Shown here piece by piece: positions 51,224 to 58,984 of a stretch of 64,000 nucleotides of DNA (the stretch's first letter is position 1; every line of letters starts with the position of its first letter). The translations under genes were made by a program, and so were the position numbers. The notes under the pieces are model-generated. The model was not told the DNA's origin and searched no databases. It saw nothing but the letters and a program-made list of their open reading frames with translations. The DNA lies in contig NZ_JAEQNB010000002.1 of assembly GCF_016722965.1 (NCBI RefSeq), forward strand, positions 425,541 to 489,540, in the 5' to 3' direction. Origin of the DNA: Tumebacillus amylolyticus. GTDB taxonomy: Bacteria > Bacillota > Bacilli > Tumebacillales > Tumebacillaceae.

Positions 51224-52176
51224 AACGCATCCCCCACTTGTTCCGGCAAAAGCGGCCGTGTCCGCAACGCGACCCCGGTCTGTTCCAAAGCCCGTGCGAC
51301 CTGCACGGCATACGGCGGTGCAAAATGAAGTCTGTCACTCGGCGAGTCCTCGCCGTCTCTTCCATAGAAAAACTGTTCAGGAGTCCCTTCAAAAACCACT
51401 CGCCCGGTTTCCAGCGCCGCCACCCGCTCCGCTCGCACCACTTCGTCCATCCATTGCGTAATCCAGACGACCGTTCGTCCTGTGAGATGCAAGTCTGCGG
51501 CGACGCGCAGGAGAGAGGCACGTGATTCCGGATCGAGCATCGAAGTTGCTTCGTCGAAAATCAAAACCTCCGCCTGCATCGCCAAGCAACCGGCGACGGC
51601 GAGCAATTGTTTTTGTCCGCCGGAGAGCGTGGAGACGTCGGCGTCTTTTTTTTCTAACAAGCCGACTTTTGATAGAGCCGCTTCCGCTCGGGCAGGCATT
51701 TCCTCCGTTGGAACTGCGAGATTCTCAAGGCCGAAGCAGACGTCCTCCCAAACGGTTTCACCAACGATCTGTGCGTCGGGATTCTGGAACACCAACTGGA
51801 CGCGTCCGTCGCCCCGTTCACAGACCCCGCGCGAAACGGGCAGCAGCCCTGCCATCACCCGACCGAGCGTACTCTTCCCGCTCCCGTTTCTCCCGATGAT
51901 CGCAATCCAATCCCCGCGCCGAACTTCCAGATCGACTTCTTGCAAAACGAAACGAATCCCCGACTTTGCAGAACCCCCAGAATTTCCGACAATCCCTTCA
52001 ACATCAGAACTCCCTACAGAACCTCTAGCCTCAGAGCTCTCGACATGACCTCTAGCTTCAGAACTCCCAGGAGTCCCACCGGTCGTGGCGAATGCGACGG
52101 AGACGTCTTTTAACTGAATCTCGCTTACTCGTGCAAACTCCTCCGTCCTTGCCCTCTCGTGCTTCCCCGCGTTCAT
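51220..52176 (-). CDS. ECF transporter ATPase with 9-residue repeat insertion
   Basis: 318 residues; AGGAGGGA 6 bases before the ATG. ATPase motifs: Walker A IGRNGSGKST, Q-loop VFQNPDAQIVGET, signature TLSGGQKQLLAVAG, Walker B VLIFDEATSMLD, and an ITQWMDE H-loop where His is replaced by Gln. Between the first two strands (after KDVSVAFATTGG) sits a low-complexity insert at residues 37-70 built from 9-residue units GSSEARGHV, ESSEARGSV, GSSDVEGIV, GNSGGSAKS. EcfA pairs with the fused EcfA-EcfT to drive vitamin uptake. First gene of the operon. Confidence 0.92.
   Translation of the reverse strand: MNAGKHERARTEEFARVSEIQLKDVSVAFATTGGTPGSSEARGHVESSEARGSVGSSDVEGIVGNSGGSAKSGIRFVLQEVDLEVRRGDWIAIIGRNGSGKSTLGRVMAGLLPVSRGVCERGDGRVQLVFQNPDAQIVGETVWEDVCFGLENLAVPTEEMPARAEAALSKVGLLEKKDADVSTLSGGQKQLLAVAGCLAMQAEVLIFDEATSMLDPESRASLLRVAADLHLTGRTVVWITQWMDEVVRAERVAALETGRVVFEGTPEQFFYGRDGEDSPSDRLHFAPPYAVQVARALEQTGVALRTRPLLPEQVGDAL
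51967..52068 (-). repeat. 27-bp in-frame tandem repeat inside the ECF ATPase gene
   Basis: About 3.7 units coding for G/E-S-S-E/D-A/V-R/E-G-x-V. The first two units share S-S-E-A-R-G. The bases are less GC-biased than the rest of the gene. The units are diverged, so it is old or fast-evolving. Confidence 0.75.
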
Positions 52177-52213
52177 CGCGGTCCCTCCTCTTTTCTTCCC
52201 TACCTATATTGTG

Positions 52214-52256
52214 GTAGAATCCGATTGTCATCCTATTTAGTTCCTAAGTTAACATT
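52214..52256 (+). promoter_or_regulatory. bioY promoter with BirA box
   Basis: ATTGTCATCC (52224-52233), a 14-base gap and GTTAACATT (52248-52256) match the Bacillus BirA operator TTGTTAACC-N14/16-GGTTAACAA. TAGAAT at 52214-52219 is a likely -10. Biotin-bound BirA would repress bioY. Confidence 0.65.
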
Positions 52257-52273
52257 GGAATGGAGGTTCTGCA

Positions 52274-52867
52274 ATGAGTTCGAAACTCACCGTACGCGGT
52301 TTGGTCTTTTCCGCTTTGATTGCTGCACTCATGGTCGTATTTAGCAACGTGAACATCAACCTCGGCTTCACCCCGGTTCCCATCACACTCGGCAACATCG
52401 TCGTGATGCTCGCCGGCGTCTTGCTCGGCGCAGGATATGGGTTCTTCTCCATGCTGCTCATCATCCTCTTGACCGCACTCGGTCTCCCGATGCTCCACGG
52501 CACCGGCGGCATCGCAGTTCTCGCAGGCCCGACCGGCGGCTTCGTCATGGTCTACCCGATCTGCGCATTTCTCGTCGGCCTCCTCGCCTCCCGTGTTCGA
52601 GGCAACGGCCCCGTGCAAGTGGTCTTGCTCTCGGTCATCGTCTTCGTCTTCGGCGCACTTCCCTGCTATGTCGGCGGCGTGGCCTGGCTGATGCACGTAA
52701 CCGGCATGGATTTGCAAAAAGCACTCTCCGCCGGAGCTTACCCGTTCCTGCTCGGCGATGGAATCAAAGCGGTCGTCACCGCCCTGATCGCCCTCCCCGT
52801 TCGCAAGATCTACCCGCCGTCCCGTTTGGTCGGTTCTGCTCAATCGAAAGTCCTCAACCTGAACTAG
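52274..52867 (+). CDS. bioY: Biotin transporter S component BioY
   Basis: 197 residues, six membrane segments. The substrate-binding subunit of a biotin ECF transporter. KLTVRGLVFSALIAALMVVFSNVNINLGFTPVPITLGNIVVMLAGVLLGAGYG carries the A-x-x-x-A coupling helix and the FTPVPIT-hydrophobic signature; GLPMLHGTGGIAVLAGPTGGFVMVYPICAFLVG is the second family block. Divergent from the ECF ATPases/T subunit and preceded by a BirA-type operator, so regulated by biotin. GGAGG lies 6-7 bases before the ATG. Confidence 0.96.
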   Translation: MSSKLTVRGLVFSALIAALMVVFSNVNINLGFTPVPITLGNIVVMLAGVLLGAGYGFFSMLLIILLTALGLPMLHGTGGIAVLAGPTGGFVMVYPICAFLVGLLASRVRGNGPVQVVLLSVIVFVFGALPCYVGGVAWLMHVTGMDLQKALSAGAYPFLLGDGIKAVVTALIALPVRKIYPPSRLVGSAQSKVLNLN

Positions 52868-52868
52868 A

Positions 52869-52912
52869 AAAAAAGCCTCGACTCTGCATGCAGAGTCGAG
52901 GCTTCTTTTTTT
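52869..52912. terminator. Convergent terminator between bioY and ilvE
   Basis: Perfect 16-bp stem AAGCCTCGACTCTGCA/TGCAGAGTCGAGGCTT with A7 and T7 flanks. Confidence 0.95.
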
Positions 52913-53810
52913 AGACCGCTTCGATGTACAGCTCCGGCACTTTCGTTCCGCGTCGGTGGGTGATGCCGCGAAACGCTTCTGTCAAACGGCGGGTCATTTC
53001 TCCCGGTTGTCCCGTGCCGATAACTCGACCGTCGCAGTCGATGACCGGGATCATCTCCGCCGCCGTCCCCGTCAAGAACACTTCATCTGCCACGTACACG
53101 TCGTGTCGAGTGAACGGCTTCTCCTCACATGGAATGCCCATTTCTTCGCAAAGTTCGATCACGATGTTGCGCGTGATGCCTTCGAGCGCCCCGAGGTAGG
53201 TCGGCGGGGTGATAATTTTCCCGTTTTTCACGAGAAAAATGTTGTCGCCCGACCCTTCGCAGACGTACCCGTCTTGGTTGAGCATCAGCGCTTCCTGAAC
53301 GCCGGCGCGGGCGGCTTCCATTTTCACGAGGATGTTGTTCAAGTAGTTCAGCGATTTGATCTTCGGGTTCAGCGCGTCCGGAATGTTGCGGCGGGTCGGG
53401 ACGGTCACGATGGCGAGACCTTGCTCGTAGAATTCAGCGGGGAACAAGGACAGTTGCTCCGTGATGATGATCACCGTCGATTTGAGGCACGAGCGCGGAT
53501 CGAGGCCGAGGTTCCCCACACCGCGAGAGACGATCAACCGGATGTAGGCGTCCGACATCTGATTGACCCGCAGCGTTTCGAGTACCGCGTGCCCCATCTC
53601 TTCCATGCTCAGCGGCATGTCGAGCAAGATCGACTTCGCCGATTCGTACAACCGCACGATGTGCTCATGCAGGCAGAACACGTTGCCGCCGTAACAGCGA
53701 ATGCCTTCGAAAATCCCATCTCCGTACAGGAAGCCGTGGTCGAACACCGATACCACCGCTTCGCTTTTGGGCACGAATGCGCCATCCAGATACACCATAG
53801 TCTCGCTCAT
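52911..53810 (-). CDS. ilvE: Branched-chain amino acid aminotransferase (class IV PLP)
   Basis: 299 residues from the ATG at 53810 (AGGAG 8-9 bases upstream). Transaminates Ile, Leu and Val with 2-oxoglutarate. VYLDGAFVPKSEAVVSVFDHGFLYGDGIFEGIRCY begins the fold, NPKIKSLNYLNNILVKMEA holds the PLP Lys, and SGDNIFLVKNGKIITPP, LEGITRNIVIELCEE, VFLTGTAAEMIPV follow. A D-amino-acid aminotransferase is an alternative reading of the family but the R-x-Y pattern favours IlvE. Strong promoter upstream; no T-box seen. Confidence 0.9.
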   Translation of the reverse strand: MSETMVYLDGAFVPKSEAVVSVFDHGFLYGDGIFEGIRCYGGNVFCLHEHIVRLYESAKSILLDMPLSMEEMGHAVLETLRVNQMSDAYIRLIVSRGVGNLGLDPRSCLKSTVIIITEQLSLFPAEFYEQGLAIVTVPTRRNIPDALNPKIKSLNYLNNILVKMEAARAGVQEALMLNQDGYVCEGSGDNIFLVKNGKIITPPTYLGALEGITRNIVIELCEEMGIPCEEKPFTRHDVYVADEVFLTGTAAEMIPVIDCDGRVIGTGQPGEMTRRLTEAFRGITHRRGTKVPELYIEAV

Positions 53811-53865
53811 TATCTCCACTCCTCTTTTTATCTGAAAAGTCTGTCACAATCAACTCGTTACCCGT

Positions 53866-53894
53866 ATTATGGGACGACAAATTCCCCGTGTCAA
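53866..53894 (-). promoter_or_regulatory. ilvE promoter
   Basis: Minus-strand TTGACA and CATAAT separated by exactly 17 bases. Confidence 0.85.
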
Positions 53895-53960
53895 CGCAGG
53901 GCAAGGCTCCATTTCAATCTTGTTAAGCGCTTTCAAAGGGCGTGACTCCTCCCGTGCCTG

Positions 53961-54187
53961 TGCCAATATTTCAGACAATTTGACTGGGCTCTTGAGACAC
54001 CGCTCCCCCCGTTTTCAAACTAAACGGGCGTTTGGAAGCCTTGTTGCATCGGGGCTCGTCCACGTAGATCGTAAAGTCAGGTCGAAAACCACCACCGCAT
54101 GTAAGCGATTACCTACTGAATGAAAGTTCTGCGTGGATGTGGACGGCGCTTGCAGTGGACTGCTGCATTTTGAGCCAATTTTTTTCC
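53961..54187. repeat. Non-coding repeat element, copy 1
   Basis: This 230-base stretch without genes contains CCAATATTTCAGACAATT, GTAAGCG and TGGACTGCTGCATTTTG followed by AGCCAATTTT. The same modules in another order recur at 54632-54768. No open frame with translation signals is present. Confidence 0.55.
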
Positions 54188-54212
54188 CGAATTCCGGCAA
54201 AAAGCAACCTAC

Positions 54213-54250
54213 GAAAAAAAACACCCCCTCAAGTGAGGGAGTGTTTTTTG
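54213..54250 (-). terminator. Terminator after the ACT-like gene
   Basis: AACACTCCCTC and GAGGGGGTGTT pair on the minus strand, then T8. Confidence 0.85.
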
Positions 54251-54254
54251 AAAA

Positions 54255-54533
54255 TCAAGCGTACACTTCGCAAATTTGTGCGGAAATGAACCAGCCCTGC
54301 TCGTCCGTCGAGAGGTTCGTCGCCAGTTGCACACCGCGCACGTCTTGCAGGTTTTGACGGAAGCGTTCGACCGCGTCCTCGTCACCGGAAACGCTCAGGT
54401 GCATCTCCGCCAAGTCCTCACGTTGCGAGATCGTCATCGCTTCCATCGACAACCCCTCTTGCGTCAAACTCATCGCCACCGGCCCCAAGATCTGTACCGG
54501 GTCGGAACAACAGATAAACAGTGCATGCGTCAT
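54255..54533 (-). CDS. ACT-like small protein
   Basis: 92 residues from the ATG at 54533 (AGGAGGAG 8 bases upstream). MTHALFICCSDPVQILGPVAMSLTQEGLSMEAMTISQREDLAEMHLSVSGDEDAVERFRQNLQDVRGVQLATNLS has the beta-alpha-beta-beta-alpha-beta rhythm of ACT domains, as in acetolactate synthase small subunits (IlvN/IlvH/IlvM) that feel valine. The next gene on the strand is ilvE, but a 440-base gap and a terminator lie between. Regulatory role in branched-chain amino acid metabolism is inference; it is not a normal IlvN in sequence. Confidence 0.55.
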   Translation of the reverse strand: MTHALFICCSDPVQILGPVAMSLTQEGLSMEAMTISQREDLAEMHLSVSGDEDAVERFRQNLQDVRGVQLATNLSTDEQGWFISAQICEVYA

Positions 54534-54631
54534 CTGACTCACTCCTCCTTCAAATTGCGTCCATTTGTTACACGTATTATAGGAAGGGAGATAAGGGACT
54601 GTCAACGCTACTTAAAGGTTGAATTTAGTGA

Positions 54632-54768
54632 ATGTAAGCGCATACAGATTTTTGACTCAACTTCTGTTGGGTCCAATTTTTCAGATAATTCAATCGACTG
54701 TAGAGTCAGTCTGGGATTTGGGTGGGACGAGCTTTGAGATGGACTGCAGTATTTTGGGCCAATTTTCT
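54632..54768. repeat. Non-coding repeat element, copy 2
   Basis: Modules GTAAGCG, CCAATTTTTCAGATAATT and TGGACTGCAGTATTTTG followed by GGCCAATTTT match those at 53961-54187 at roughly 70-80% by eye. Part of a ~330-base gene-free gap between the ACT-like gene and the aldo/keto reductase terminator. Confidence 0.55.
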
Positions 54769-54800
54769 GTAAAAATTTTGTGAATCACAGGGCCGATATC

Positions 54801-54843
54801 GAAAAAAAGCCTGCTCCGCGCGGGCGGAAGCAGGCTTCTTTTC
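54801..54843 (-). terminator. Terminator after the aldo/keto reductase gene
   Basis: AAGAAGCCTGCTTCCGCCCG and CGCGGAGCAGGCTTTTTTT on the minus strand form a strong stem. Confidence 0.85.
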
Positions 54844-54866
54844 CCGCAGTCCGGAAGCAAATGGAC

Positions 54867-55847
54867 TTACAGGTTGGTGAACTTCATGGCGTACTCGCCG
54901 TAGCGCATGCCGGCGGTTTTTTCCGCGATGGCGTTGATGCGGCGCAGGTCGTCGGCGGACAGTTCGAGGTCTGCCGAATCGGCGTTGTCCTTGAGATTGG
55001 CGCGCTTGGTCGTGCCCGGGATCGGGACGATGTCGTCTCCTTGGGCGAGCACCCAAGCGAGAGCGAGTTGGGATGCTTTGACTCCGCGCTCGCGGGCCAT
55101 GTCTTCCAGTTCGCGGACGAGGTCGAGGTTGGTTTGGAAGTTCTCGCCTTGGAAGCGCGGGAGTCCCTTGCGGAAGTCGTCCGGTGCGAAATCGTCCGGA
55201 GACTTGATTTGCCCGGTCAGGAAACCGCGACCCAGCGGGGAGTACGGCACGATGCCCACACCCAATTCACGGCAAGCCGGGAACACTTCGTCCTCAATAT
55301 CGCGGCTCCACAGCGAGTATTCCGATTGGACGGCCGCGATCGGATGAACGGCATACGCACGGCGCAGGGTATCCCCCGAAACTTCGGACAGGCCGAGGTG
55401 ACGGACTTTGCCCGCTTGGACGAGCTCCGCCATCGCGCCGACCGTCTCTTCGATCGGCACCGAGGTGTCGAGTCGGTGCATGTAGTAGAGATCGATGTGG
55501 TCCACGCCGAGACGCTTGAGGCTCTCGTCGCACTGCTGCTTGAGATAATCCGGCTTGCCGTTGACGCCGACCAAGCCCTGCTCGTTGCGCACGAAACCGA
55601 ATTTCGTCGCGAGCACCACTTCGTCACGGCGTTCGCGCAGGACGTTGGCGAGCAAGAGTTCATTGTGCCCACCGCCGTAGACGTTGGCGGTGTCCCAGAA
55701 GTTCACGCCGATGTCGAGCGCGTAGTGCAGGGTGCGGATCGATTCGGCTTCGTCAGCCGCGCCGTAGTAATCGGGAGACATGCTCATGCAGCCGAGACCG
55801 ACTGCGGAAACTTCGAGACCGCTTTTGCCTAAGAATCGTTTCTTCAT
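54867..55847 (-). CDS. Aldo/keto reductase (AKR13/YakC-like)
   Basis: 326 residues from the ATG at 55847 (AGAGGA upstream). [32 protein letters not shown] opens the TIM barrel; catalytic tetrad residues lie in [15 protein letters not shown] (Asp, Tyr), LATKFGF (Lys) and DLYYMHRLD (His). The C-terminal [21 protein letters not shown] binds NADPH. Reduces aldehydes, possibly detoxifying. Divergent from a tetR gene with shared operator-like repeats, so probably its target. Substrate unknown. Confidence 0.92.
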   Translation of the reverse strand: MKKRFLGKSGLEVSAVGLGCMSMSPDYYGAADEAESIRTLHYALDIGVNFWDTANVYGGGHNELLLANVLRERRDEVVLATKFGFVRNEQGLVGVNGKPDYLKQQCDESLKRLGVDHIDLYYMHRLDTSVPIEETVGAMAELVQAGKVRHLGLSEVSGDTLRRAYAVHPIAAVQSEYSLWSRDIEDEVFPACRELGVGIVPYSPLGRGFLTGQIKSPDDFAPDDFRKGLPRFQGENFQTNLDLVRELEDMARERGVKASQLALAWVLAQGDDIVPIPGTTKRANLKDNADSADLELSADDLRRINAIAEKTAGMRYGEYAMKFTNL

Positions 55848-55907
55848 AGAGATCGTCCTCTCTGGGTTCGTGTATCGTTCTGAAGATATCCTATCATGGG
55901 ATTTGCA

Positions 55908-55981
55908 CAAAGTAAACTGTTTTCGTCATTTTAGTCTACTTTGTCTTTTCCGTTTACCTTGGGTGGGAATGCGGCTATACT
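55908..55981. promoter_or_regulatory. Divergent promoter-operator of the aldo/keto reductase and tetR
   Basis: CAAAGTAAAC (55908-55917) and GTCTACTTTG (55934-55943) are inverted with 9 of 10 matching; a third, partial site overlaps the -35 TTTACC (55953-55958), which is 17 bases from TATACT (55976-55981). This suits a TetR-type repressor blocking both genes. Confidence 0.65.
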
Positions 55982-56014
55982 GGAGAGAAGGTTAACCTGT
56001 GGAGGACTCAGACC

Positions 56015-56677
56015 ATGTCACGATATGACGATCTCGAAACCAAGCGTAAACTGGTCGGCAAGCTGATCACGCACGTCAAAAAAGAAGGCTTTCAACAACT
56101 GCGCACCGATGACATCGCCAAGATGATGGACATCTCGAAAGCCACTCTCTATAAATACTTCTCGTCCAAGGACGAGATCATCCAACATCTCGTCGACGCC
56201 TATGTGGACGTGATCGTGGACGCGGACACGAAACTGCGCGAGGATGTCTCCGAGACGTTGGTGCAGCGCTTCCAGCGGGCGTTTCGACAGACGCTGTTGA
56301 TCACCACGTATGGCTCGGAAGCGTTTCACCACGACCTGCGGGAAGCGTACCCCGAGTTGTTGGAGCGAGTGAAAAGTGCCACGCATCGACGCAACGAGCG
56401 GTTGCGTCGGCTGTATGAGGAAGGCATGGCTGAGGGGTTGTTTCCGAAACTGAATGCCACGCTCCTGCTGTTGCAAGACGAGTTGATGTTCCGCAATCTG
56501 GTCAATCCGGCGTTCCTCATGGAGCACAACCTGTCGTTTCGCAATGCGCTGTTCGACTACTACGAGTTGAAAAAACACCAGTTGTTCTCCCCCGAAGTCC
56601 GTCCGACGCTGGACGAGACCGAGATGCACGAACAACTCGAATACCTCGCGCAGAAAATCTCGCGGAGTATGGTGTAA
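56015..56677 (+). CDS. TetR-family regulator
   Basis: 220 residues; TGGAGGA lies about 9 bases before the ATG. HTH at residues ~12-58: KRKLVGKLITHVKKEGFQQLRTDDIAKMMDISKATLYKYFSSKDEIIQHLV. The rest is helical ligand-binding and dimer domain (AFRQTLLITTYGSEAFHHDLREAYPEL, LLLLQDELMFRNLVNPAFLMEHNL). Divergent aldo/keto reductase genes on one side and convergent one on the other suggest control of carbonyl detoxification. Inducer unknown. Confidence 0.93.
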   Translation: MSRYDDLETKRKLVGKLITHVKKEGFQQLRTDDIAKMMDISKATLYKYFSSKDEIIQHLVDAYVDVIVDADTKLREDVSETLVQRFQRAFRQTLLITTYGSEAFHHDLREAYPELLERVKSATHRRNERLRRLYEEGMAEGLFPKLNATLLLLQDELMFRNLVNPAFLMEHNLSFRNALFDYYELKKHQLFSPEVRPTLDETEMHEQLEYLAQKISRSMV

Positions 56678-56717
56678 AAAAAGAACCCGAATGCCTGAGG
56701 CATTGGGTTCTTTTTTT
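56676..56717. terminator. Convergent terminator between tetR and the second aldo/keto reductase
   Basis: AAAGAACCC-ATGCC and GGCAT-GGGTTCTTT pair; A7 and T7 flanks. Confidence 0.9.
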
Positions 56718-56720
56718 GGC

Positions 56721-57602
56721 TTAAATCTGCCCGACCCACTCTTGATCATTGGCCTTGAACGTCTCGCGGACGTGAGCCATGACCGCTTCGGGCAGCGGCC
56801 CTTGCGCGAGGATGTCGGCGTTGCGTTTCAAGTTGTCGAGGCGGGAGGTTCCGGCGATGCAGGTGTGTACGCCGGGGAGATAGGCGGTGAAGCGTAGGGC
56901 GAATTCATCCCACGAGAGGTCTCCCGGCGTGAGGTTCATCTGTTGCAGACGCACCCAGTATTCCTCTGCATACTCGCCCACCGGACGCTCTGCGAACCGC
57001 CAAGGGGCGTTTGCTAGCGGGCGTTTCGCGATCACGCCGAGGCCATTTTCCTGTGCGAGCTGCAACCCGGCGTCGATCACCCGCTGGTCGCAGAGGTTCA
57101 CGGAGAATTGCAAACTTCCAAACGCACCCGTTTCAATCGCGTACTGCAACGCTTCATTCTCCCCCGAGTACGCCGCGACGCGGATCTTGCCCGCTTCTTT
57201 GGCACGGACCAACGCCTCCACCACATCACCCCGTTGCAAGACTTCCAACGGACAGGAGTGCAGGTGTACGATGTCGAGGTAGTCGGTTTGCAACGTCTTC
57301 AACGCACGCTCCACGCCTGCGGTGATCGTCGGGCCTGTCCAGTCTTCGAAGCCTTCCACGCCGTAGCCGACTTTGGTGGAGAGCACAAATTCCTGACGGC
57401 GATGGGCGAGGTGGCGACCGATTCGCTCTTCGGAGTGGCCGTAGCCGCGCGCGGTGTCGATCAGCGTAATGCCGAGTTCCAGCACGGTGTTCAGCACTTG
57501 CTCCGCCTCTCGCTCCGTCATCTCGTCACGACCAATATGTCCGGCCCCGAATCCGAGCGCCGATACAGTAAGTCCCGTGTTGCCAAATGCGCGTTGTTCC
57601 AT
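56721..57602 (-). CDS. Aldo/keto reductase, second copy
   Basis: 293 residues from the ATG at 57602 (AAGGGGGT 11 bases upstream; start not fully certain). MEQRAFGNTGLTVSALGFGAGHIGRDEMTEREAEQVLNTVLELGITLIDTARGYGHSEERIG includes the Asp and Tyr; LSTKVGYG has the Lys and DIVHLHSCPLEV the His. Different subgroup from the neighbour at 54867 and not a recent copy. Convergent with tetR, so not in the same transcript; NADPH-dependent reduction of aldehydes is likely, substrate unknown. Confidence 0.9.
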   Translation of the reverse strand: MEQRAFGNTGLTVSALGFGAGHIGRDEMTEREAEQVLNTVLELGITLIDTARGYGHSEERIGRHLAHRRQEFVLSTKVGYGVEGFEDWTGPTITAGVERALKTLQTDYLDIVHLHSCPLEVLQRGDVVEALVRAKEAGKIRVAAYSGENEALQYAIETGAFGSLQFSVNLCDQRVIDAGLQLAQENGLGVIAKRPLANAPWRFAERPVGEYAEEYWVRLQQMNLTPGDLSWDEFALRFTAYLPGVHTCIAGTSRLDNLKRNADILAQGPLPEAVMAHVRETFKANDQEWVGQI

Positions 57603-57708
57603 GAGCTTTACTACCCCCTTGGTTTTCTCCATTGTACCAAAAACTGCATATCTCGCCTCTTTCCCGCATACTCATCTGCTACCCATCACTTTCCAAGGAG
57701 GGGGCACA

Positions 57709-57870
57709 ATGTTTATGGTTCCTGGCATCGTTCTGAAACTTTGTTGGTTGATTATCTTCGCCCACTCGGGCTACACGACGTTCCAACTGCTGAACCAAAC
57801 CCGGCACAAAGACTGGTTCAAAATTCTCTTCCACCTCGCCATCGCCATCGTCGCACTCAGCTTCATCTGA
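57709..57870 (+). CDS. Small membrane protein, 53 residues
   Basis: Excellent AAGGAGGGGG 4 bases before the ATG. Two hydrophobic stretches (MFMVPGIVLKLCWLIIFAHSG and WFKILFHLAIAIVALSFI) with a short polar loop TRHKD. No family recognised. Single gene with a terminator; divergent to the second aldo/keto reductase. Confidence 0.75.
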   Translation: MFMVPGIVLKLCWLIIFAHSGYTTFQLLNQTRHKDWFKILFHLAIAIVALSFI

Positions 57871-57872
57871 GG

Positions 57873-57914
57873 AAAAAAAGTCTCCTGACCCGCGCGGGTA
57901 CAGGAGACTTTTTT
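57873..57914. terminator. Convergent terminator
   Basis: AAGTCTCCTG-CCCG and CGGG-CAGGAGACTT pair, A7 and T8 flanks. Confidence 0.9.
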
Positions 57915-57917
57915 TTG

Positions 57918-58850
57918 CTAAAAGGAAATCGGGAAGATCAGCGGAGTTCTCGTTCCGTACAGATTGGTCGTCAACACGAGGGTGGACCCGATCGGATTCC
58001 CCGGAATGGCGATGAAGCCCTCTTGGGAGCGGTTCGGTTCGACGCTGTCGATGAGGCTCGGGTCGAGGTGATCGCCTTGGTGTTTCACTTTTTTCCCTTG
58101 GCCGCTCGTCATCGTGGACATGCCCGCGAGCAAGTAGACCGGCTCCGTGGAGTTGTTGTCCACGCGAACGTGAAAGATCGTCTCCATCGCCAGCACTTCC
58201 ATCGACGTAACCGTCACGGAGACATCTCCGAGAGACTTCGTGATCGGCAGGCTTTCCGATACAACCGTGCCTGTATTGGGATCGATGGGAACCGGGGTCG
58301 GAGTCGGCGTAGACGGCGTGGTGCCCTGACCTGTGGAGTTGCCCGTACCGCCCTGTCCTTGGTTTTGCGAGGGCTGGTTCGTCGGGCTGCGATCTTGGGT
58401 ATAAATTTTCACCGTGCTCGTTGCGGCGTCCCACTTCACGGTCAAACCGAGTCCCTCGCCCAATGCACGCAGCGGAACCATCGTGCGATTCTCGATGATC
58501 TGCGCAGGGACGTCGATCACTTTCCAGTCCGGCGTCATCGACAACCCGCTCGTCACCCCCATCGTCGCCGAGTTGATCGGGAAGATGACCGTTCGATCTC
58601 CCAAACTCACTTTCGCAGTCTGCAACACATCATCCCATTCCGTGTAGCCGCCGACCTGCTGCACGACTCCTCGCAACGGCACCAACACGCGATCATGATC
58701 CATGACCGCCGGGGTCGAAAGCAAGACTTCTTGGTCTTGCACCAACACTCGAATTTTCTGCGCGGCGCTCGCTGTGCCGCCGCTTATGCCTGACGCCAGC
58801 AGCGACGTTGCCAGTACGACTCCCGCTGCTGAACGAATCCATTTTTTCAT
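57918..58850 (-). CDS. Secreted protein with copper-amine-oxidase N-terminal-like (stalk) domain
   Basis: 310 residues from the ATG at 58850 (GGGAGGGA 6 bases upstream). Signal peptide MKKWIRSAAGVVLATSLLASGISGGTASA. Residues ~30-150 contain the stalk domain with its V-P-L-R marks twice (RVLVPLRGVVQQVGG, RTMVPLRALGEGLGLTVKWDAATSTVKIY). A low-complexity Gln/Gly/Thr/Pro linker (~155-190) follows, then a ~115-residue C-terminal DUF4352-like beta domain (LPITKSLGDVSVTVTSMEVLAMETIFHVRVDNNSTEPVYL). Likely extracellular envelope protein; precise role unknown. Confidence 0.88.
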   Translation of the reverse strand: MKKWIRSAAGVVLATSLLASGISGGTASAAQKIRVLVQDQEVLLSTPAVMDHDRVLVPLRGVVQQVGGYTEWDDVLQTAKVSLGDRTVIFPINSATMGVTSGLSMTPDWKVIDVPAQIIENRTMVPLRALGEGLGLTVKWDAATSTVKIYTQDRSPTNQPSQNQGQGGTGNSTGQGTTPSTPTPTPVPIDPNTGTVVSESLPITKSLGDVSVTVTSMEVLAMETIFHVRVDNNSTEPVYLLAGMSTMTSGQGKKVKHQGDHLDPSLIDSVEPNRSQEGFIAIPGNPIGSTLVLTTNLYGTRTPLIFPISF

Positions 58851-58929
58851 AGCAATCCCTCCCGTGCCCAAGCAAAGTTCCTCTCTATCCATTCGCTCCC
58901 AAACCCGCCGAACCCTGCCTTCGTCCTTG

Positions 58930-58971
58930 AAAAAAAGCCCATGGCCGTGTGCCGGCTCATGGGCTTTTTTT
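58930..58971 (-). terminator. Terminator after the GGDEF/EAL gene
   Basis: AAAGCCCATG...GCCGG and CATGGGCTTT pair on the minus strand, T6 follows. Confidence 0.85.
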
Positions 58972-58984
58972 AACGAGTTCGGCT

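Noticed and set aside
53811..54254. T-box leader upstream of ilvE
   Set aside because: No AGGGTGGNACCGCG-type antiterminator, specifier loop or terminator was found in the ilvE leader; the promoter is only about 50 bases from the gene.
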